Below are positions 16,018 through 26,425 of a DNA stretch of 64,000 bases, piece by piece. Position 1 is the first letter of the stretch; each line of letters opens with the position of its first letter. The notes under the pieces were generated by a model, which saw only the letters and a program-made list of their open reading frames with translations, did not search any database and was not told the DNA's origin. This stretch comes from CAVZBT01 sp963773605 (lineage in GTDB: Bacteria > Acidobacteriota > UBA6911): positions 1 to 64,000 of the forward strand of contig CAVZBT010000015.1 in the NCBI GenBank assembly GCA_963773605.1, written 5' to 3'. The position numbers were made by a program, and so were the translations under genes.

Positions 16018-17190
16018 ATGAGCCCGCACCGCACACGTTCCGAGATCATGTCCGGCGTGCGCCGCCTGGTCATCAAGGTAGGCTCGAGCATCATCACGGA
16101 GGTCGGGTCCGAGGGGCCGCGCCTCGCCGAGGGGAAGATCCGCGCCCTGGCCGGGTCGGTGCAGCGCCTGCCGGAGCGCGTGCGCGACGTGATCATCGTC
16201 AGCTCCGGGGCCATCGCGGCCGGCCGCGGCAAGGCGAGCCTGCCGCGCCCCGCCACAGTCCCCGAGAAGCAGGCCCTGGCGGCGCTCGGCCAGAGCCGCC
16301 TGATGTGGGCTTACGAGACGGTGTTCCGCGAGTACGGGCGCAACGTGGCGCAGGTCCTGCTGACGCTGGACGACGTGCACAGCCGCGGGCGTTTCGTCAA
16401 CGCGCGCAACACCCTGGACACACTGCTCGGCTGGGGGGTCATCCCGGTGGTCAACGAGAACGACACGGTGGTCGTGGAGGAGATCAAGTTCGGCGACAAC
16501 GATACCCTGTCCGCGCTGGTCACGAGCCTCGCCGACGCCGACCTGCTGGTCATCCTGTCGGACGTCGCGGGGCTCTACGATGGGGACCCGCGCCGGGAGC
16601 CCGGTGCGCACCTGATCCACAGCGTGCAGCGCGTGGACGCCGCGCTGCTGGCCCTGGCCGGGGGCAGCGGCTCCGCGGTGGGCACCGGAGGCATGACCAC
16701 CAAGCTGACGGCCGCCGCGAAGGTCATGGACCTGGGCGTCCCGGTGGTCATCGCCGACGGGCACGCCGCGGGCACCGTGGAGCGCATCCTGGCCGGGGAG
16801 GAGGTCGGCACCCTCTTCGTGCCGCGCCGCCAGCGCATGGCCAAGCGCAAGCACTGGATCCGGCACACGCTGCGCCCCCGCGGCACGCTCACGGTGGACG
16901 CCGGCGCCGTGCGCGCCGTCCTCTCCGGGGGCAAGAGCCTGCTCGCCGCCGGGATTGTGGCGGTGGAGGGGAGCTTCAAATCGGGAGATGCCGTGCGCTG
17001 CGTGGACCACGAGGGGCGGGAGTTCGCGCGAGGGCTGGCCGGCTATTCCGCGCGCGAGATCGGGCTGATCCGCGGGCGTCACACGGATGCAATCGAGGCG
17101 GTCCTCGGGTATAAATACCAGGACGAGGTGATCCACCGCGACAACCTGGTACTGGTCGAGCGGGGCGAGAGCCCGGGAGGCAAGGCATGA
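16018..17190 (+). CDS. proB: Glutamate 5-kinase
   Basis: A 390-residue enzyme phosphorylating glutamate in the first step of proline synthesis. It has an amino-acid kinase domain (RLVIKVGSSIITE, IIVSSGAIAAGRGK, VVNENDTVVVEEIKFGDND) at residues 10-260. A C-terminal PUA domain (about 280-370) begins near GTLTVDAGAVRAVLSGGKS. The start has GGAAAGGAGAG upstream. The last four bases overlap proA. The length and the PUA domain match the E. coli-type enzyme, in which proline feedback inhibition is typical. Confidence 0.96.
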   Translation: MSPHRTRSEIMSGVRRLVIKVGSSIITEVGSEGPRLAEGKIRALAGSVQRLPERVRDVIIVSSGAIAAGRGKASLPRPATVPEKQALAALGQSRLMWAYETVFREYGRNVAQVLLTLDDVHSRGRFVNARNTLDTLLGWGVIPVVNENDTVVVEEIKFGDNDTLSALVTSLADADLLVILSDVAGLYDGDPRREPGAHLIHSVQRVDAALLALAGGSGSAVGTGGMTTKLTAAAKVMDLGVPVVIADGHAAGTVERILAGEEVGTLFVPRRQRMAKRKHWIRHTLRPRGTLTVDAGAVRAVLSGGKSLLAAGIVAVEGSFKSGDAVRCVDHEGREFARGLAGYSAREIGLIRGRHTDAIEAVLGYKYQDEVIHRDNLVLVERGESPGGKA

Positions 17191-18455
17191 GCAAGGGGCT
17201 GGACCTGGCGGGGCGCATGGAGGACTTGGCGCGGGAGGCGCGCGAGGCCTCCCGCGGGATGGCCGCGGTTGAGGGCCGCCGCAAGAACGAGTTCCTGGAG
17301 GCGCTGGCGCAGGGCCTGGAGGACGCGCATGAACCGCTTCTGGAGGCCAACGCCCGCGACGTGGAAGCGGCGCGCCGGCAAGGCGACACGGCGGCCTTCA
17401 TTGACCGCCTCACGCTGCACCGCAAGGGGATATCCGCGATGGCCAAGGGGCTGCGCGAGGTGGCCGCCCTGCCCGACCCGGTGGGGGAGGTGACGCGCAT
17501 GTGGCTGCGCCCCAACGGCCTGCAGGTGGGGCGCATGCGCGTGCCGCTCGGTGTGGTGGCCATGATCTACGAGTCGCGCCCAAACGTCACGGTCGACGCC
17601 ATCGGCCTCTGCCTCAAGGCGGGCAACGCCGTGATCCTGCGCGGCGGCTCGGAGGCCTTCCACTCCAACCACGCCATCGCTGACTGCGCCGGAGAGGCGC
17701 TGGCCGCGGCGGGGCTGCCGGAGGGCGCGGTTTGCATGGTGCCGACAGCGGAACGCGAGGCGGTGATGCACCTGCTAAAGCTCGACCGCCTGATCGACCT
17801 GGTCATCCCACGAGGCGGCGAAAGCCTGATCCGCATGACCGTGGAGAACTCCACCATCCCGGTGATCATGCACTACAGGGGACTCTGCCACACTTACGTG
17901 GACTGCGCTGCCGACCTGGGGCTGGCGGCCGACGTCTGCTTCAACGCCAAGGTGCAGCGCCCCGGGGTCTGCAACGCCATGGAGGCCATGCTCGTGCACC
18001 GCGCTGTGGCGGCGCAGTTCCTGCCGGGGATGCTTTGCCGCTTCGCCGAGGCGGGAGTGGAGATCCGCGGCTGCCCGGAGACGCGCGCCTTCTTCCCCAA
18101 AGCCAAGGCGGCCACGGAGCAGGACTACGATACCGAGTACCTGGACCTGATCCTCTCCGTCAAGCTCGTCGGCTCCTTCGAGGAGGCTGCGGCACACATC
18201 GCCCGCCACGGCTCGGGGCACTCCGAGGCGATAATCACCCGCGACCTTGACACTGCGCGGCGCTTCGTGCGCGAGGTTGACGCGGCGGCGGTCTTCGTCA
18301 ACACCTCCACGCGCTTCAACGACGGCTTCGAGCTGGGCCTCGGCGCCGAGATCGGCATCAGCACACAGAAGCTGCACGCGCGCGGGCCGATGGGCCTGGA
18401 GGACCTCACCTGCCAGAAGTACATCATCTACGGAGAAGGGCAAACGCGGAGCTGA
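17187..18455 (+). CDS. proA: Gamma-glutamyl phosphate reductase
   Basis: A 422-residue NADPH-dependent enzyme of the aldehyde dehydrogenase superfamily, making glutamate-5-semialdehyde. The catalytic Cys is in VQRPGVCNAMEAMLVH. The substrate region RGGSEAFHSNHAI, the LVIPRGGESLIRMTVENSTI block and FNDGFELGLGAEIGISTQKL near the end are all conserved. It overlaps proB by 4 bp (ATGA), indicating coupling; ProA and ProB form a complex that channels the labile acyl phosphate. Confidence 0.97.
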   Translation: MSKGLDLAGRMEDLAREAREASRGMAAVEGRRKNEFLEALAQGLEDAHEPLLEANARDVEAARRQGDTAAFIDRLTLHRKGISAMAKGLREVAALPDPVGEVTRMWLRPNGLQVGRMRVPLGVVAMIYESRPNVTVDAIGLCLKAGNAVILRGGSEAFHSNHAIADCAGEALAAAGLPEGAVCMVPTAEREAVMHLLKLDRLIDLVIPRGGESLIRMTVENSTIPVIMHYRGLCHTYVDCAADLGLAADVCFNAKVQRPGVCNAMEAMLVHRAVAAQFLPGMLCRFAEAGVEIRGCPETRAFFPKAKAATEQDYDTEYLDLILSVKLVGSFEEAAAHIARHGSGHSEAIITRDLDTARRFVREVDAAAVFVNTSTRFNDGFELGLGAEIGISTQKLHARGPMGLEDLTCQKYIIYGEGQTRS

Positions 18456-18781
18456 GGGATGCCGGGCATCTTCGGCAGCACTTCAACCCGATCCACCTCG
18501 CCCACATCCGTCGTCGCGGGGTCGTTGCCTCAAGACCTCGTCGGAGCATTCCGCTCTGATCCAGCATTACCGGAAAACGTCCCAAAATCGTCACAAATCT
18601 CCGCATAGGAGCCTGACCGGAGGCCGTGCGCCCGGGAGGACTTGTGTAGGTGGAGGCGGGACTTAACCCGCGAGCAACAGCGAGGCGATCCGCGCTCGTT
18701 CAAGGGCCCGCTTCTTGCTTCACAATTCCTGCCCTCGCCCTTTCCCCGCCCAACCAGCGCCACAAACGCTCTGTCAGCAAT

Positions 18782-18835
18782 TGTGCGGCGCCCAGGCGCC
18801 AACCCCAAAGCTGCGTCGAGTCGCCGCATCTCCAC
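18782..18835 (-). repeat. Degenerate copy of repeat family A (minus orientation)
   Basis: The sequence GTGCGGCGCCCAGGCGCCAA, followed by CCCCAAAGCTGCGTCGAGTC, is a mutated reverse complement of the 117-bp array unit at 47.3 kb. The rest of the gap 18456-18848 contains no recognisable gene. Confidence 0.7.
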
Positions 18836-18848
18836 GGCCGCGCGGGCA

Positions 18849-19304
18849 TCAAAGACGGGAGGCAATCAATTTGCCCAGGGCGGCAAGCTGGTCGGCCGTC
18901 AGGTAGACCTTCTTCTTGATGAAGTCCCCGAACGCGGTCAGGACGACACAATGTGTCCCCTTTGTGAAGGCGAGCAGATTATCCGGCATGCCGGACATTA
19001 TCGCCCCCTGGACCGCCTGAGTGCCCACGCCACTGACAGCGCCGTTTGCATACTTGTTCTTGAAACTGTCGTAGTTCTTCGCGGCGGTGAATTGGGCCAT
19101 CAGGATAAGTTCGCCCGAAGCATCCGCGAAATTGAGGTCGCCACTGGCCCCGGCCACCGACCCTCGCGGAATCAGCTTGACCCCCTTTATCGCGGTGACC
19201 TTTTCGACATCGGCTCCCGTGAGGTACTTGTCATAGGGACTCTGCGCAACAGCCGCAAGAGTCAAACACAGGCAAATCCCGAATACGCAGGAAGACTTCC
19301 TCAT
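18849..19304 (-). CDS. Secreted hypothetical protein
   Basis: A 151-residue protein with a signal peptide (MRKSSCVFGICLCLTLAAVA, cleavage likely near AVAQS). The mature part is small and mostly soluble: SPYDKYLTGADVEKVTAIKG, then LTADQLAALGKLIASRL at the C-terminus. The start at 19304 has AAAGGGATG upstream. It is followed by an MscS gene on the same strand. No family is recognised. Confidence 0.7.
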   Translation of the reverse strand: MRKSSCVFGICLCLTLAAVAQSPYDKYLTGADVEKVTAIKGVKLIPRGSVAGASGDLNFADASGELILMAQFTAAKNYDSFKNKYANGAVSGVGTQAVQGAIMSGMPDNLLAFTKGTHCVVLTAFGDFIKKKVYLTADQLAALGKLIASRL

Positions 19305-19392
19305 CGCCCATCCCTTTCGCAAGTCATTGCATTCCCAAACTTCCCTTGCTTCAGCGTCCTTCGTGGCAACTTGTAGCAATTGCGGCCAATCC

Positions 19393-21315
19393 TCATCCGG
19401 GGATGTCGGTCTTCAAACGGATCGGAGGCTTCCCGGATCCCCCCGGCTTCAGCCCCAGCTCGCGCTCAATCACCGCGAGCAGCTCCCGGGTCACGCGGTC
19501 GTCGATTTCGGAGGCATGCATCAAATCCACCGGGTACCGGATGACCACCTCGAGGCCGGACGTCCCCAGATGCAGCCGGCTGGTCGGCTGCAGGGCTCCC
19601 GCCGGCGCGGTCGTCAGGGTCCTTTCCATGTGGCGGTACTGCCTTTCCATCTCGTCCCTGTACTCTGAAAAGATGCCGGCAACGACCCCGCGCAGCCGCT
19701 CCTCCGCAAGGCGGTAGTCGCTGTCGGAGGCCACCGTCAGGGTCACCTCGTGCCATACGAAATTCGTGCCGGGGATCTGTTTGAAAAAACCTGCATTCGA
19801 TTGGAAAACCACCGAGTTCGAGAACGCGACGACGCGGCCGCTTGCCGTTTTCTCCCCACCGCTGACCAGTTCGAGCAGATGGAACCGTACGAGGCCGATG
19901 TCCACCACTTCGCCCGTGATTCCGGCCACCTGCACACGGTCTCCGACTCGGATGCCGTATCTGCCGATCAGGAAGAAGTACGCCACGATGGAAAGGATGA
20001 CACTCTGGAGCGCGACGGCGACGCCGGCCGTGATGAGCCCGGCGAAGGTCGCCACCGAGCTGAGCTCGTTCGCAAACGAGAACATGAGTACGACGGCGAT
20101 CACACACCAGAACACGATCTTGCGCAGCAACAGGTACTGGTATCTGCGGCGCGGGTCGCGCACGTAGCGGAAGATCGCGCGCCGCCACAGCTCCGCGCCT
20201 CCGATGATTACCGCCAGGACCACCCCGAGCAGCGCCAGCCTGACGAGGACGATCTTCAGCTCCGCCGCGTAACGGGTCTCGAGCGAGCCCTGCCAGTTCA
20301 CGAGGTTCTTCTTGTACAGCTCGAGCAGGATTCCCTGCTTGCTCAGCGGCAAAACGGACGCCGCCGTGCGCTTGAACTGCGCGGTGAGAGCATCGAGCAT
20401 CGCCTTTTCCTGAACGAGCACGACCTCGTCGGTGGTTTCGGCCAGACCGGCCAGCTCATCGCCTCGTTTGGACAGTTCCCTGAGGGTGGTCACAAACGGC
20501 GTGCGCAGCTGTCTCGACTCCTGGCTCAGAACATCCGTCAGTTGAATGGCATCGCGGATCGTGCGGGTTCTTTTCGAGAGGGCGATAATGTCGGCCGTCA
20601 GCGCCCAGACACCGGTCGGCTCACTTCTCCGCATGCCGGGCGCGGGAGCGGCGTAGCTCTGGTCGTTGGCGGGCGCCGCGGTCTCCTGCCTGGTGGATGG
20701 CTTCACCAGGGCCGCGGGGACGGACCTCGCCAGCACCTCGATCTTCTCACGAATGCCGGTGGCGCCCAGGCCGTTGGCGCTCGCCCCCCCGACAAACTCG
20801 GCCATACTTCGGAGCGAGTCTCTTCTCACCTGGGCGAGTTCGAGTTGGCTCTGGGTTTCGGCCATCCGGGTCCGAAGCGATTCCCGCTGCCGCCCGGCGG
20901 CATTGGCCAGCTTCTGCCGAAGCGATTCCAGTTCCAGCTGGTTTGCCCGAACCTGCTGATCCAGGCCGCTCAACATCTGGCGCAGGGCCCGATAGCGCGA
21001 CGAGCCGGTCGCGCCCTGATTCCCGGCCTCTTCTTTTTCGATCGACTCCGCCTCTGTCCTGGCGAAGTCGAAGGCGAGCGACACCACCTGGTTTGCGATC
21101 TGCTGGTTGTCATTCACAATACTGACTTCGTCGGGGTCCGTCACCATCTGCCGCTGAAGGTCAAGCTGCCGGTACCAACCGGTCGCCCGATTCAGGTATT
21201 GGAGAAGGACTGCCGAGTTCAGGTCGGTACCCGGCGCGGTCTGCGAAAAGGAGACCGCGGAAACCAGGAAGACGCATGCGAATCCCACGGCCTTGTTCGA
21301 ACGGAAAAATCTCAT
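19393..21315 (-). CDS. Mechanosensitive channel MscS family protein with long periplasmic N-terminal domain
   Basis: A 640-residue inner-membrane protein. A signal peptide (to about residue 25) is followed by a roughly 320-residue helical, coiled-coil-prone periplasmic region (RANQLELESLRQKLANAAGR). Several transmembrane segments come next, and then the MscS pore helix and beta domain: ALQSVILSIVAYFFLIGRYG, IRVGDRVQVAGITGEVVDIG and VAFSNSVVFQSNAGFF. The layout is like the larger MscK/YbdG-type channels. It releases solutes on hypo-osmotic shock. Confidence 0.9.
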   Translation of the reverse strand: MRFFRSNKAVGFACVFLVSAVSFSQTAPGTDLNSAVLLQYLNRATGWYRQLDLQRQMVTDPDEVSIVNDNQQIANQVVSLAFDFARTEAESIEKEEAGNQGATGSSRYRALRQMLSGLDQQVRANQLELESLRQKLANAAGRQRESLRTRMAETQSQLELAQVRRDSLRSMAEFVGGASANGLGATGIREKIEVLARSVPAALVKPSTRQETAAPANDQSYAAPAPGMRRSEPTGVWALTADIIALSKRTRTIRDAIQLTDVLSQESRQLRTPFVTTLRELSKRGDELAGLAETTDEVVLVQEKAMLDALTAQFKRTAASVLPLSKQGILLELYKKNLVNWQGSLETRYAAELKIVLVRLALLGVVLAVIIGGAELWRRAIFRYVRDPRRRYQYLLLRKIVFWCVIAVVLMFSFANELSSVATFAGLITAGVAVALQSVILSIVAYFFLIGRYGIRVGDRVQVAGITGEVVDIGLVRFHLLELVSGGEKTASGRVVAFSNSVVFQSNAGFFKQIPGTNFVWHEVTLTVASDSDYRLAEERLRGVVAGIFSEYRDEMERQYRHMERTLTTAPAGALQPTSRLHLGTSGLEVVIRYPVDLMHASEIDDRVTRELLAVIERELGLKPGGSGKPPIRLKTDIPG

Positions 21316-21549
21316 CCGAAGATTCCAATCTCAATAGCCTGCGTCCGCAGTGTAGACGATTGGGTCGGCTGATTCCAACCTGGCGGTTGAATCGTCAGAG
21401 TCGTCTTCGATCCAGGAACTTCACCTTAGTACCGGATTCCGTAAGTACGATAACGTTTGTGGGGACGCGGATGAACGCAGGCAAAGGTCGAGGAGACGCT
21501 GGGGCATTCACTACGTTACCGTAATTACGGACGGCCGTACCCAGTGATT

Positions 21550-23202
21550 CTAGTTCAGGCGATAGATCGCGATGTCGGGGCCGAGGCGGTTCTCAGACCA
21601 TCCTTTGACGGAATAGACCAGGGTGGCTTCTGTCTGCAGTCCGACGAGGAAGTCCCGGTAGCCTGAAACCGATCTCGGGAAATACCGAAGGTTTTCCGCG
21701 ACGGGTGAGAACGCATCGTTGAAATACGAGTTGAGGACGACGTAGCTCATCCCTTCGGCTCGTATCTGTTTCAGCAGTCCCGAGCCGTAGACGGGATTGA
21801 TCTCTCCATTGAACACCGGGTCATCCGGAACGCGGTACTGGCGCGAGGCGGCATTGGGGAGATAGGAGAGCTTGAGCGGCAGCTGCCGCAGATTGCCCGT
21901 AAAAAAAGGGGAGGCAAAAAGCCTGGTCCCCGGAGGGATGTTCTTTCGGGCCCACTCCTGCGCCAGATCGTTTGTCGTGCTGTGCCGCGTGTGCGCCAGG
22001 TAATCGTACGACTTCCAGGCCGGGAAAAGGCACAGGAGGGCGACCAGGGCGGCCGTGACCGGGAGACGAAATCGCCCCAGCCTGGACCCTACGACAGAGT
22101 CGACAAACCACCCAATGAGCACGAAAAAGACCGGGAGCGCCGGGAGGAGGAAGCGAAACGCCTTCACGTGGCCCGGCCCGGACACTATGAGAAGGTACAC
22201 GACTCCGTATCCTGCCAGGAGAGCCACCCGTTTCCCGCCCCGGCCCGCAACTCCCCAGGCAACTGCGGCGAGCAGCAACGCGGTCACCAGGATGCCGTAG
22301 TTCGACAGGAAGGACGTGCCCAGCCAAGGCTGTTCCCAAGTTGGCGTCCAAGAGGTCCAGTAATCAAGATACCCCATCTGAACCCGCCCAATCTGGCCAT
22401 AGCGCTGGATCTGCTGTTCGATGCCGAGCCGCGCCACGAACCGGCCCGGCATAAGTGCCACCCAGGGACTTGCGATCACGATAGCGGCCGCGGCACACCC
22501 CCATGAGACTGCCGTGCAGCGAACAACGTCCGAAACGCGCCGTTTCCCATCGATCAGCCACACCGCCACCGGGATGCACGGAAGCAGGTAAAGACCCGTC
22601 CACTTCAGTGCGGCAGAGAATCCGCAGAGTATCCCGGCGATCGCGTATTTCCTGAGGCAATGGTCCTTCCGCCACAGGACGACCAAAGCCGAAACCATGA
22701 GAAGTACCGCCAGGCTGTCGGGTGCCGGAATGCGCGACTCGGTCACCGACGTGATGGAGAGTGCGGCAAGGAGCGCGGCGGCGATGGCACCGAACCGCCC
22801 GGTCACGGTGAGGGCGAGGCCATAGACTGCACAGGCCAGGCCGACACCTGCGAGGGCCGAAACCACGTGGCCGATAAGTTGCTGCCAATAGACCGACTGC
22901 GCACCCGAAACCCAATACAACAGGGCAAGCAGGTTCGTGAACAGGCCGGGGTACTGAAACTCATTCGGCTTGAGATTGCCGGTCGAGACCATTCGGGACG
23001 CTTCGTCGACGAACTTGACGGAATCGGCATAAACCATCCCGGGCAACCCGTGATCGAGGTGATAAAACCTCGGCACCGCGGCGGTCAGCAGCAGCAGCGC
23101 CAGCCCGATTGCGCTCGCGCGCGACGGCTTTGCCGCAACCGGGACACTGGGGTTCGCCGATGCGGAGCGGCGCGGTTTCCTGCTCGACCGTTGCGGTTTC
23201 AT
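21550..23202 (-). CDS. Glycosyltransferase family 39-like membrane protein
   Basis: About 550 residues. A basic cytoplasmic N-terminus (KPQRSSRKPRRS) precedes a first transmembrane helix. The GT39/ArnT-like loop follows (FYHLDHGLPGMVYADSVKFV…DEASRM, with acidic residues after TM1), then some ten hydrophobic segments and a C-terminal soluble domain. Such enzymes transfer sugars from polyprenyl phosphates at the outer face of the inner membrane. The start is uncertain: 23202 and 23223 are both possible. It ends 234 bp from the MscS gene start; that gap holds nothing obvious. Confidence 0.8.
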   Translation of the reverse strand: MKPQRSSRKPRRSASANPSVPVAAKPSRASAIGLALLLLTAAVPRFYHLDHGLPGMVYADSVKFVDEASRMVSTGNLKPNEFQYPGLFTNLLALLYWVSGAQSVYWQQLIGHVVSALAGVGLACAVYGLALTVTGRFGAIAAALLAALSITSVTESRIPAPDSLAVLLMVSALVVLWRKDHCLRKYAIAGILCGFSAALKWTGLYLLPCIPVAVWLIDGKRRVSDVVRCTAVSWGCAAAAIVIASPWVALMPGRFVARLGIEQQIQRYGQIGRVQMGYLDYWTSWTPTWEQPWLGTSFLSNYGILVTALLLAAVAWGVAGRGGKRVALLAGYGVVYLLIVSGPGHVKAFRFLLPALPVFFVLIGWFVDSVVGSRLGRFRLPVTAALVALLCLFPAWKSYDYLAHTRHSTTNDLAQEWARKNIPPGTRLFASPFFTGNLRQLPLKLSYLPNAASRQYRVPDDPVFNGEINPVYGSGLLKQIRAEGMSYVVLNSYFNDAFSPVAENLRYFPRSVSGYRDFLVGLQTEATLVYSVKGWSENRLGPDIAIYRLN

Positions 23203-23279
23203 GGAGCGCCTTTCGAACGGCATCAAGATATTCACCGGATGAGCGAGATCCTGGGGCCGCGGCGGGCCGACGCGGACCA

Positions 23280-26258
23280 CTACGGCTTCGGGGGCCAGCC
23301 GATGTTCAGGTGGTCATAGTTCAGGATGGCGTTGGTCAGCAGCGAGTAGCTGCCCTGGGTGGTCATGCGCCACATGGGGTTGTTAGCGAAAAGCAGGATG
23401 TGACCCTTCCCGAGCGGTGCGTCGACCACAACCGCCTTGCCGGCGATGTCGTCCGCGCCTTCCAACATCCCCGAAAGCAGGATCGTGCCGCTCTCCTTCG
23501 GGAAGGCGAGGATCACCCGCGGGCGGTCCTCCACCTTCGGCAAGTACGGCTCGAAATAGTAGGGGTAGTCCTCGGGCAGCTGAAAGCCCTCCTCACCGGG
23601 TCCGGGCTTTGGCTTCTCGGGCGTCGCGACATACGGGCGACCCTGTGGCACATCGGGATCATCTTTCGATCCTCGCCCGGTTGGTCTGCCGCTGTCGGGG
23701 CGGCCGGGACCTCCGATGCCGAGCCGGAAGATCGGCCCGCCGCCGAAGTAGACGGGCACCGAGGCGTCGTAGCCCCAGGCTATGGGGCTCGAGCTGTCCT
23801 TGACCGCCGTCTGCAGCAGGCTCCCGCGCGCCTTCAGATTCCGGGCCTCGACGGTTTGCACCCAGCGGGCGAGACCGAAATCGATCGCCCATTTCGCGGT
23901 ATCCTGCACGGTGACAAGCAGGCCTCCGGCCTCGACAAACCGCCGCAGATGCGACACTCCTTCCAGCCCGAGTCCCGGACGCATGTCGTCGGTCTCGTCG
24001 ACTCCGAGATTCGGTGTCAGCTCCGTCCTCTTCCACGGGAGCGGGGGACCCGGCGGCAGGCCGTTGACGATCTCCTGCGGCGCCGACCCGCCGGCGGGCG
24101 GGAAGAGGATCACGTCGTACTTCGCGCGCAACTCCGGATCGCGCGCCACGTCCTGCGTCGAGATGTATCCATAGGGCACCTTCAGGCTCTCGAGGCCCAG
24201 GCGGTACCAGCCCTCGTCCTGGGTGTCGAGCCAGGTGTGGAGCAGGGCGATGCGCGGGAGGGCCAGGGCGTGAGTCTTTACGGCAGGCAGCGACCCCAGC
24301 GCGTCCGCGCTGAGGTTCAACGCGCCCAGCGCCGCGCCGACCGCCCGGCGATTCCCGTCGTCGAGCGGAATCAGGATCGTACCGGCGGCGTGGTTGCCCT
24401 TCCCCTGGATCGCCTCTTCCGCAACAAGGAAGCGTACGTCAGGCAGCGCATAGCGGAGCCGGACGAGATCCGTATCCGCGGTGTTCTCTATGGCGATGGC
24501 CGCGCCATCGAGCTTCACGGGGCGGGGCGGGAGCGTTCCGTCCCACGGGTGCATGGGCACGGACAAAACATCCTGATTGACGATTCTCTTGACCTCGACG
24601 TTGCGCGCATACCCGACGGTCCATCCCGAGTCGTCGTAAAGACGCTCCTCGCCGCGTACGTACTGCGTGTCGAAGAGAAGGTCGGCGAGGCGGCTGTAGG
24701 GCTGGTCCATCCGGATGACGAAGCTTCCGGCGGGGAAACTCAACGTCTCGTCTTTCTTCTCCGGGCCCGCCGGCTTGTTTTCCGGTGCCTTCTCCGTATC
24801 GGGCTTCGGCGGGGGCCAGGCTGGTTTCAGGCCAAACGGCTTGTCCGCGACGTGAACCTCGATGCCGTGCTCGCGGAGGAGGCCCAGGAGATCCCGGAGC
24901 TGCCCCTGGCGCTTCTGGCTGCCATCGAGCACGTAGGCAGCCGGCCCCTCGGTGCGCGCCTTGGCGATCGCCCGTTTTCCGAGATTCCAGAACTGCTCGA
25001 GGAAGTGCTCGCGTCTCTGGGCCATGTCCGACAGCGCCAGCAGCACGCCGCTCTGCTGATAGTTGACGTTGTTCCGAAGCGACCACCTCACCGATGGCAG
25101 CGGCGGATTGGGTCTGAAGAAGGTTCGCTGGCTCGCGTCGCGCACAACCCGGTTTTCGGTCGACGGCACCAGGTTTCCGAAGGTCTCGTAGAAACGGCCG
25201 ATGCTGTTGTGTCCCATGGCGACATAGAAGAGGTAGCTCGGCGCCCAGCCGTCGTAGAACCCCTCCGTCCAGACGCCGGGAAGCCCCTTCGAGGTGAGCA
25301 CCTGGACTTCGTGGTAGGCCATGCGCTGCCACTCGTCGACCATGAGCGGGTCGAGCCAGGCGTTGTACGGGCCGGTTCCCGTCGAGATGTAGAGGAATGG
25401 AATCGACTCGTGCAGGTCGTGCATCACCTGGGGGTGCCAGTCCAGTTGGGTGTGGAGGATGTGGCGCGTCAGGGCGAGCCCGAGCCCGATGGCGTCGCGG
25501 TTGTTGTCGTGCCCGACGTAGCGCCCCCAGTAGGCCAGCGGAAGCGCCCTCGAGTTCGTCGCGCGCCAGCGCGCGATGTCGACGACCCGCTCGCGCCCAT
25601 CGACTTCCAGCACAGGCGTGATGAGGGTAATGACGTTATCCCGGATGCGCTGCACGAGCGGCGTCTCTTCGACGGCAAGCCGGTAGGCAAGCTCCATGAA
25701 CATCTCGGGGCTGCCGGTCTCGGGGGAGTGCATCGCGCCGGTGAGATAGTAGATCGGCTTGCCGCGGGTGATCAACGCGCGCGCTTGTTCTTCGGTCGTC
25801 TTGCGTGGATCGGCGAGCCGGGCGGTGGTGGCCTTGTGCTCGTCGAGCTCCCGGATCGAGGCCTCGTCCGCGATCGCCACCACGATCATCTCGCGACCCT
25901 CTTCGCTCCTGCCGATGCTGAACACCTTTACCCGGGGGGAGACCTCCGCCAGAGCGCGCATGTATCGGTGAACGTCCGCCGCATAGGTGAGGTGATCCGG
26001 AGCGCCGGCGATGTAGCCGTTGAACTTCAGTGGCGAGGGGACGCGGTCCGACGCGGGCACGTGATCGACGAGGTCGGTCATGAATTGGGAGCCGGTCGTC
26101 GCCTCGCGGATAAGCCGGGTGTACTCGGCATCCCACTCCGGATGCCGGTCGACCGGCTCGACCGCATAGGGCGCGAACGCGGCCGGCGACTGGGGTTGGT
26201 CCTGGGCGGCCAGTGAGACCGGAATTGCGAAGCAGAGGGCAAGTAGCGAGATCTTCAC
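23280..26258 (-). CDS. Large secreted M14-family zinc carboxypeptidase
   Basis: A protein of about 992 residues with a signal peptide (KISLLALCFAIPVSLAAQ). The M14 catalytic domain has the zinc ligands HSPE (in GAMHSPETGSPE) and a His in MHDLHES, with the substrate loop GHDNNRDAIGLGLALTRHI nearby. The C-terminal half includes a glutamine-amidotransferase-like region (RFVEAGGLLVTVQDTAKWAI). The GTG start at 26258 is chosen because GGAGGA lies just upstream; an in-frame ATG at 26270 overlaps that site. It probably degrades extracellular peptides. Confidence 0.88.
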   Translation of the reverse strand: MKISLLALCFAIPVSLAAQDQPQSPAAFAPYAVEPVDRHPEWDAEYTRLIREATTGSQFMTDLVDHVPASDRVPSPLKFNGYIAGAPDHLTYAADVHRYMRALAEVSPRVKVFSIGRSEEGREMIVVAIADEASIRELDEHKATTARLADPRKTTEEQARALITRGKPIYYLTGAMHSPETGSPEMFMELAYRLAVEETPLVQRIRDNVITLITPVLEVDGRERVVDIARWRATNSRALPLAYWGRYVGHDNNRDAIGLGLALTRHILHTQLDWHPQVMHDLHESIPFLYISTGTGPYNAWLDPLMVDEWQRMAYHEVQVLTSKGLPGVWTEGFYDGWAPSYLFYVAMGHNSIGRFYETFGNLVPSTENRVVRDASQRTFFRPNPPLPSVRWSLRNNVNYQQSGVLLALSDMAQRREHFLEQFWNLGKRAIAKARTEGPAAYVLDGSQKRQGQLRDLLGLLREHGIEVHVADKPFGLKPAWPPPKPDTEKAPENKPAGPEKKDETLSFPAGSFVIRMDQPYSRLADLLFDTQYVRGEERLYDDSGWTVGYARNVEVKRIVNQDVLSVPMHPWDGTLPPRPVKLDGAAIAIENTADTDLVRLRYALPDVRFLVAEEAIQGKGNHAAGTILIPLDDGNRRAVGAALGALNLSADALGSLPAVKTHALALPRIALLHTWLDTQDEGWYRLGLESLKVPYGYISTQDVARDPELRAKYDVILFPPAGGSAPQEIVNGLPPGPPLPWKRTELTPNLGVDETDDMRPGLGLEGVSHLRRFVEAGGLLVTVQDTAKWAIDFGLARWVQTVEARNLKARGSLLQTAVKDSSSPIAWGYDASVPVYFGGGPIFRLGIGGPGRPDSGRPTGRGSKDDPDVPQGRPYVATPEKPKPGPGEEGFQLPEDYPYYFEPYLPKVEDRPRVILAFPKESGTILLSGMLEGADDIAGKAVVVDAPLGKGHILLFANNPMWRMTTQGSYSLLTNAILNYDHLNIGWPPKP

Positions 26259-26425
26259 CGATTCCTCCATGAGAGGGGCGGACACATCGACCATTCGTTC
26301 CGTGCCGGAGGATATACCATCAACACAAGCTTTTCGACCAGTTCCATCGACTCGAAAACCGGGGTTGGCGGGTTGGGGGTCCAGGGCCTAAGATGGGGGC
26401 TCCAACTGCTCACGGGGTACTCGAG

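Noticed and set aside
23109..26216. A 1035-residue frame on the plus strand
   Set aside because: It is antisense to the M14 carboxypeptidase, has Arg/Val/Asp-rich shadow composition and shows no domain.
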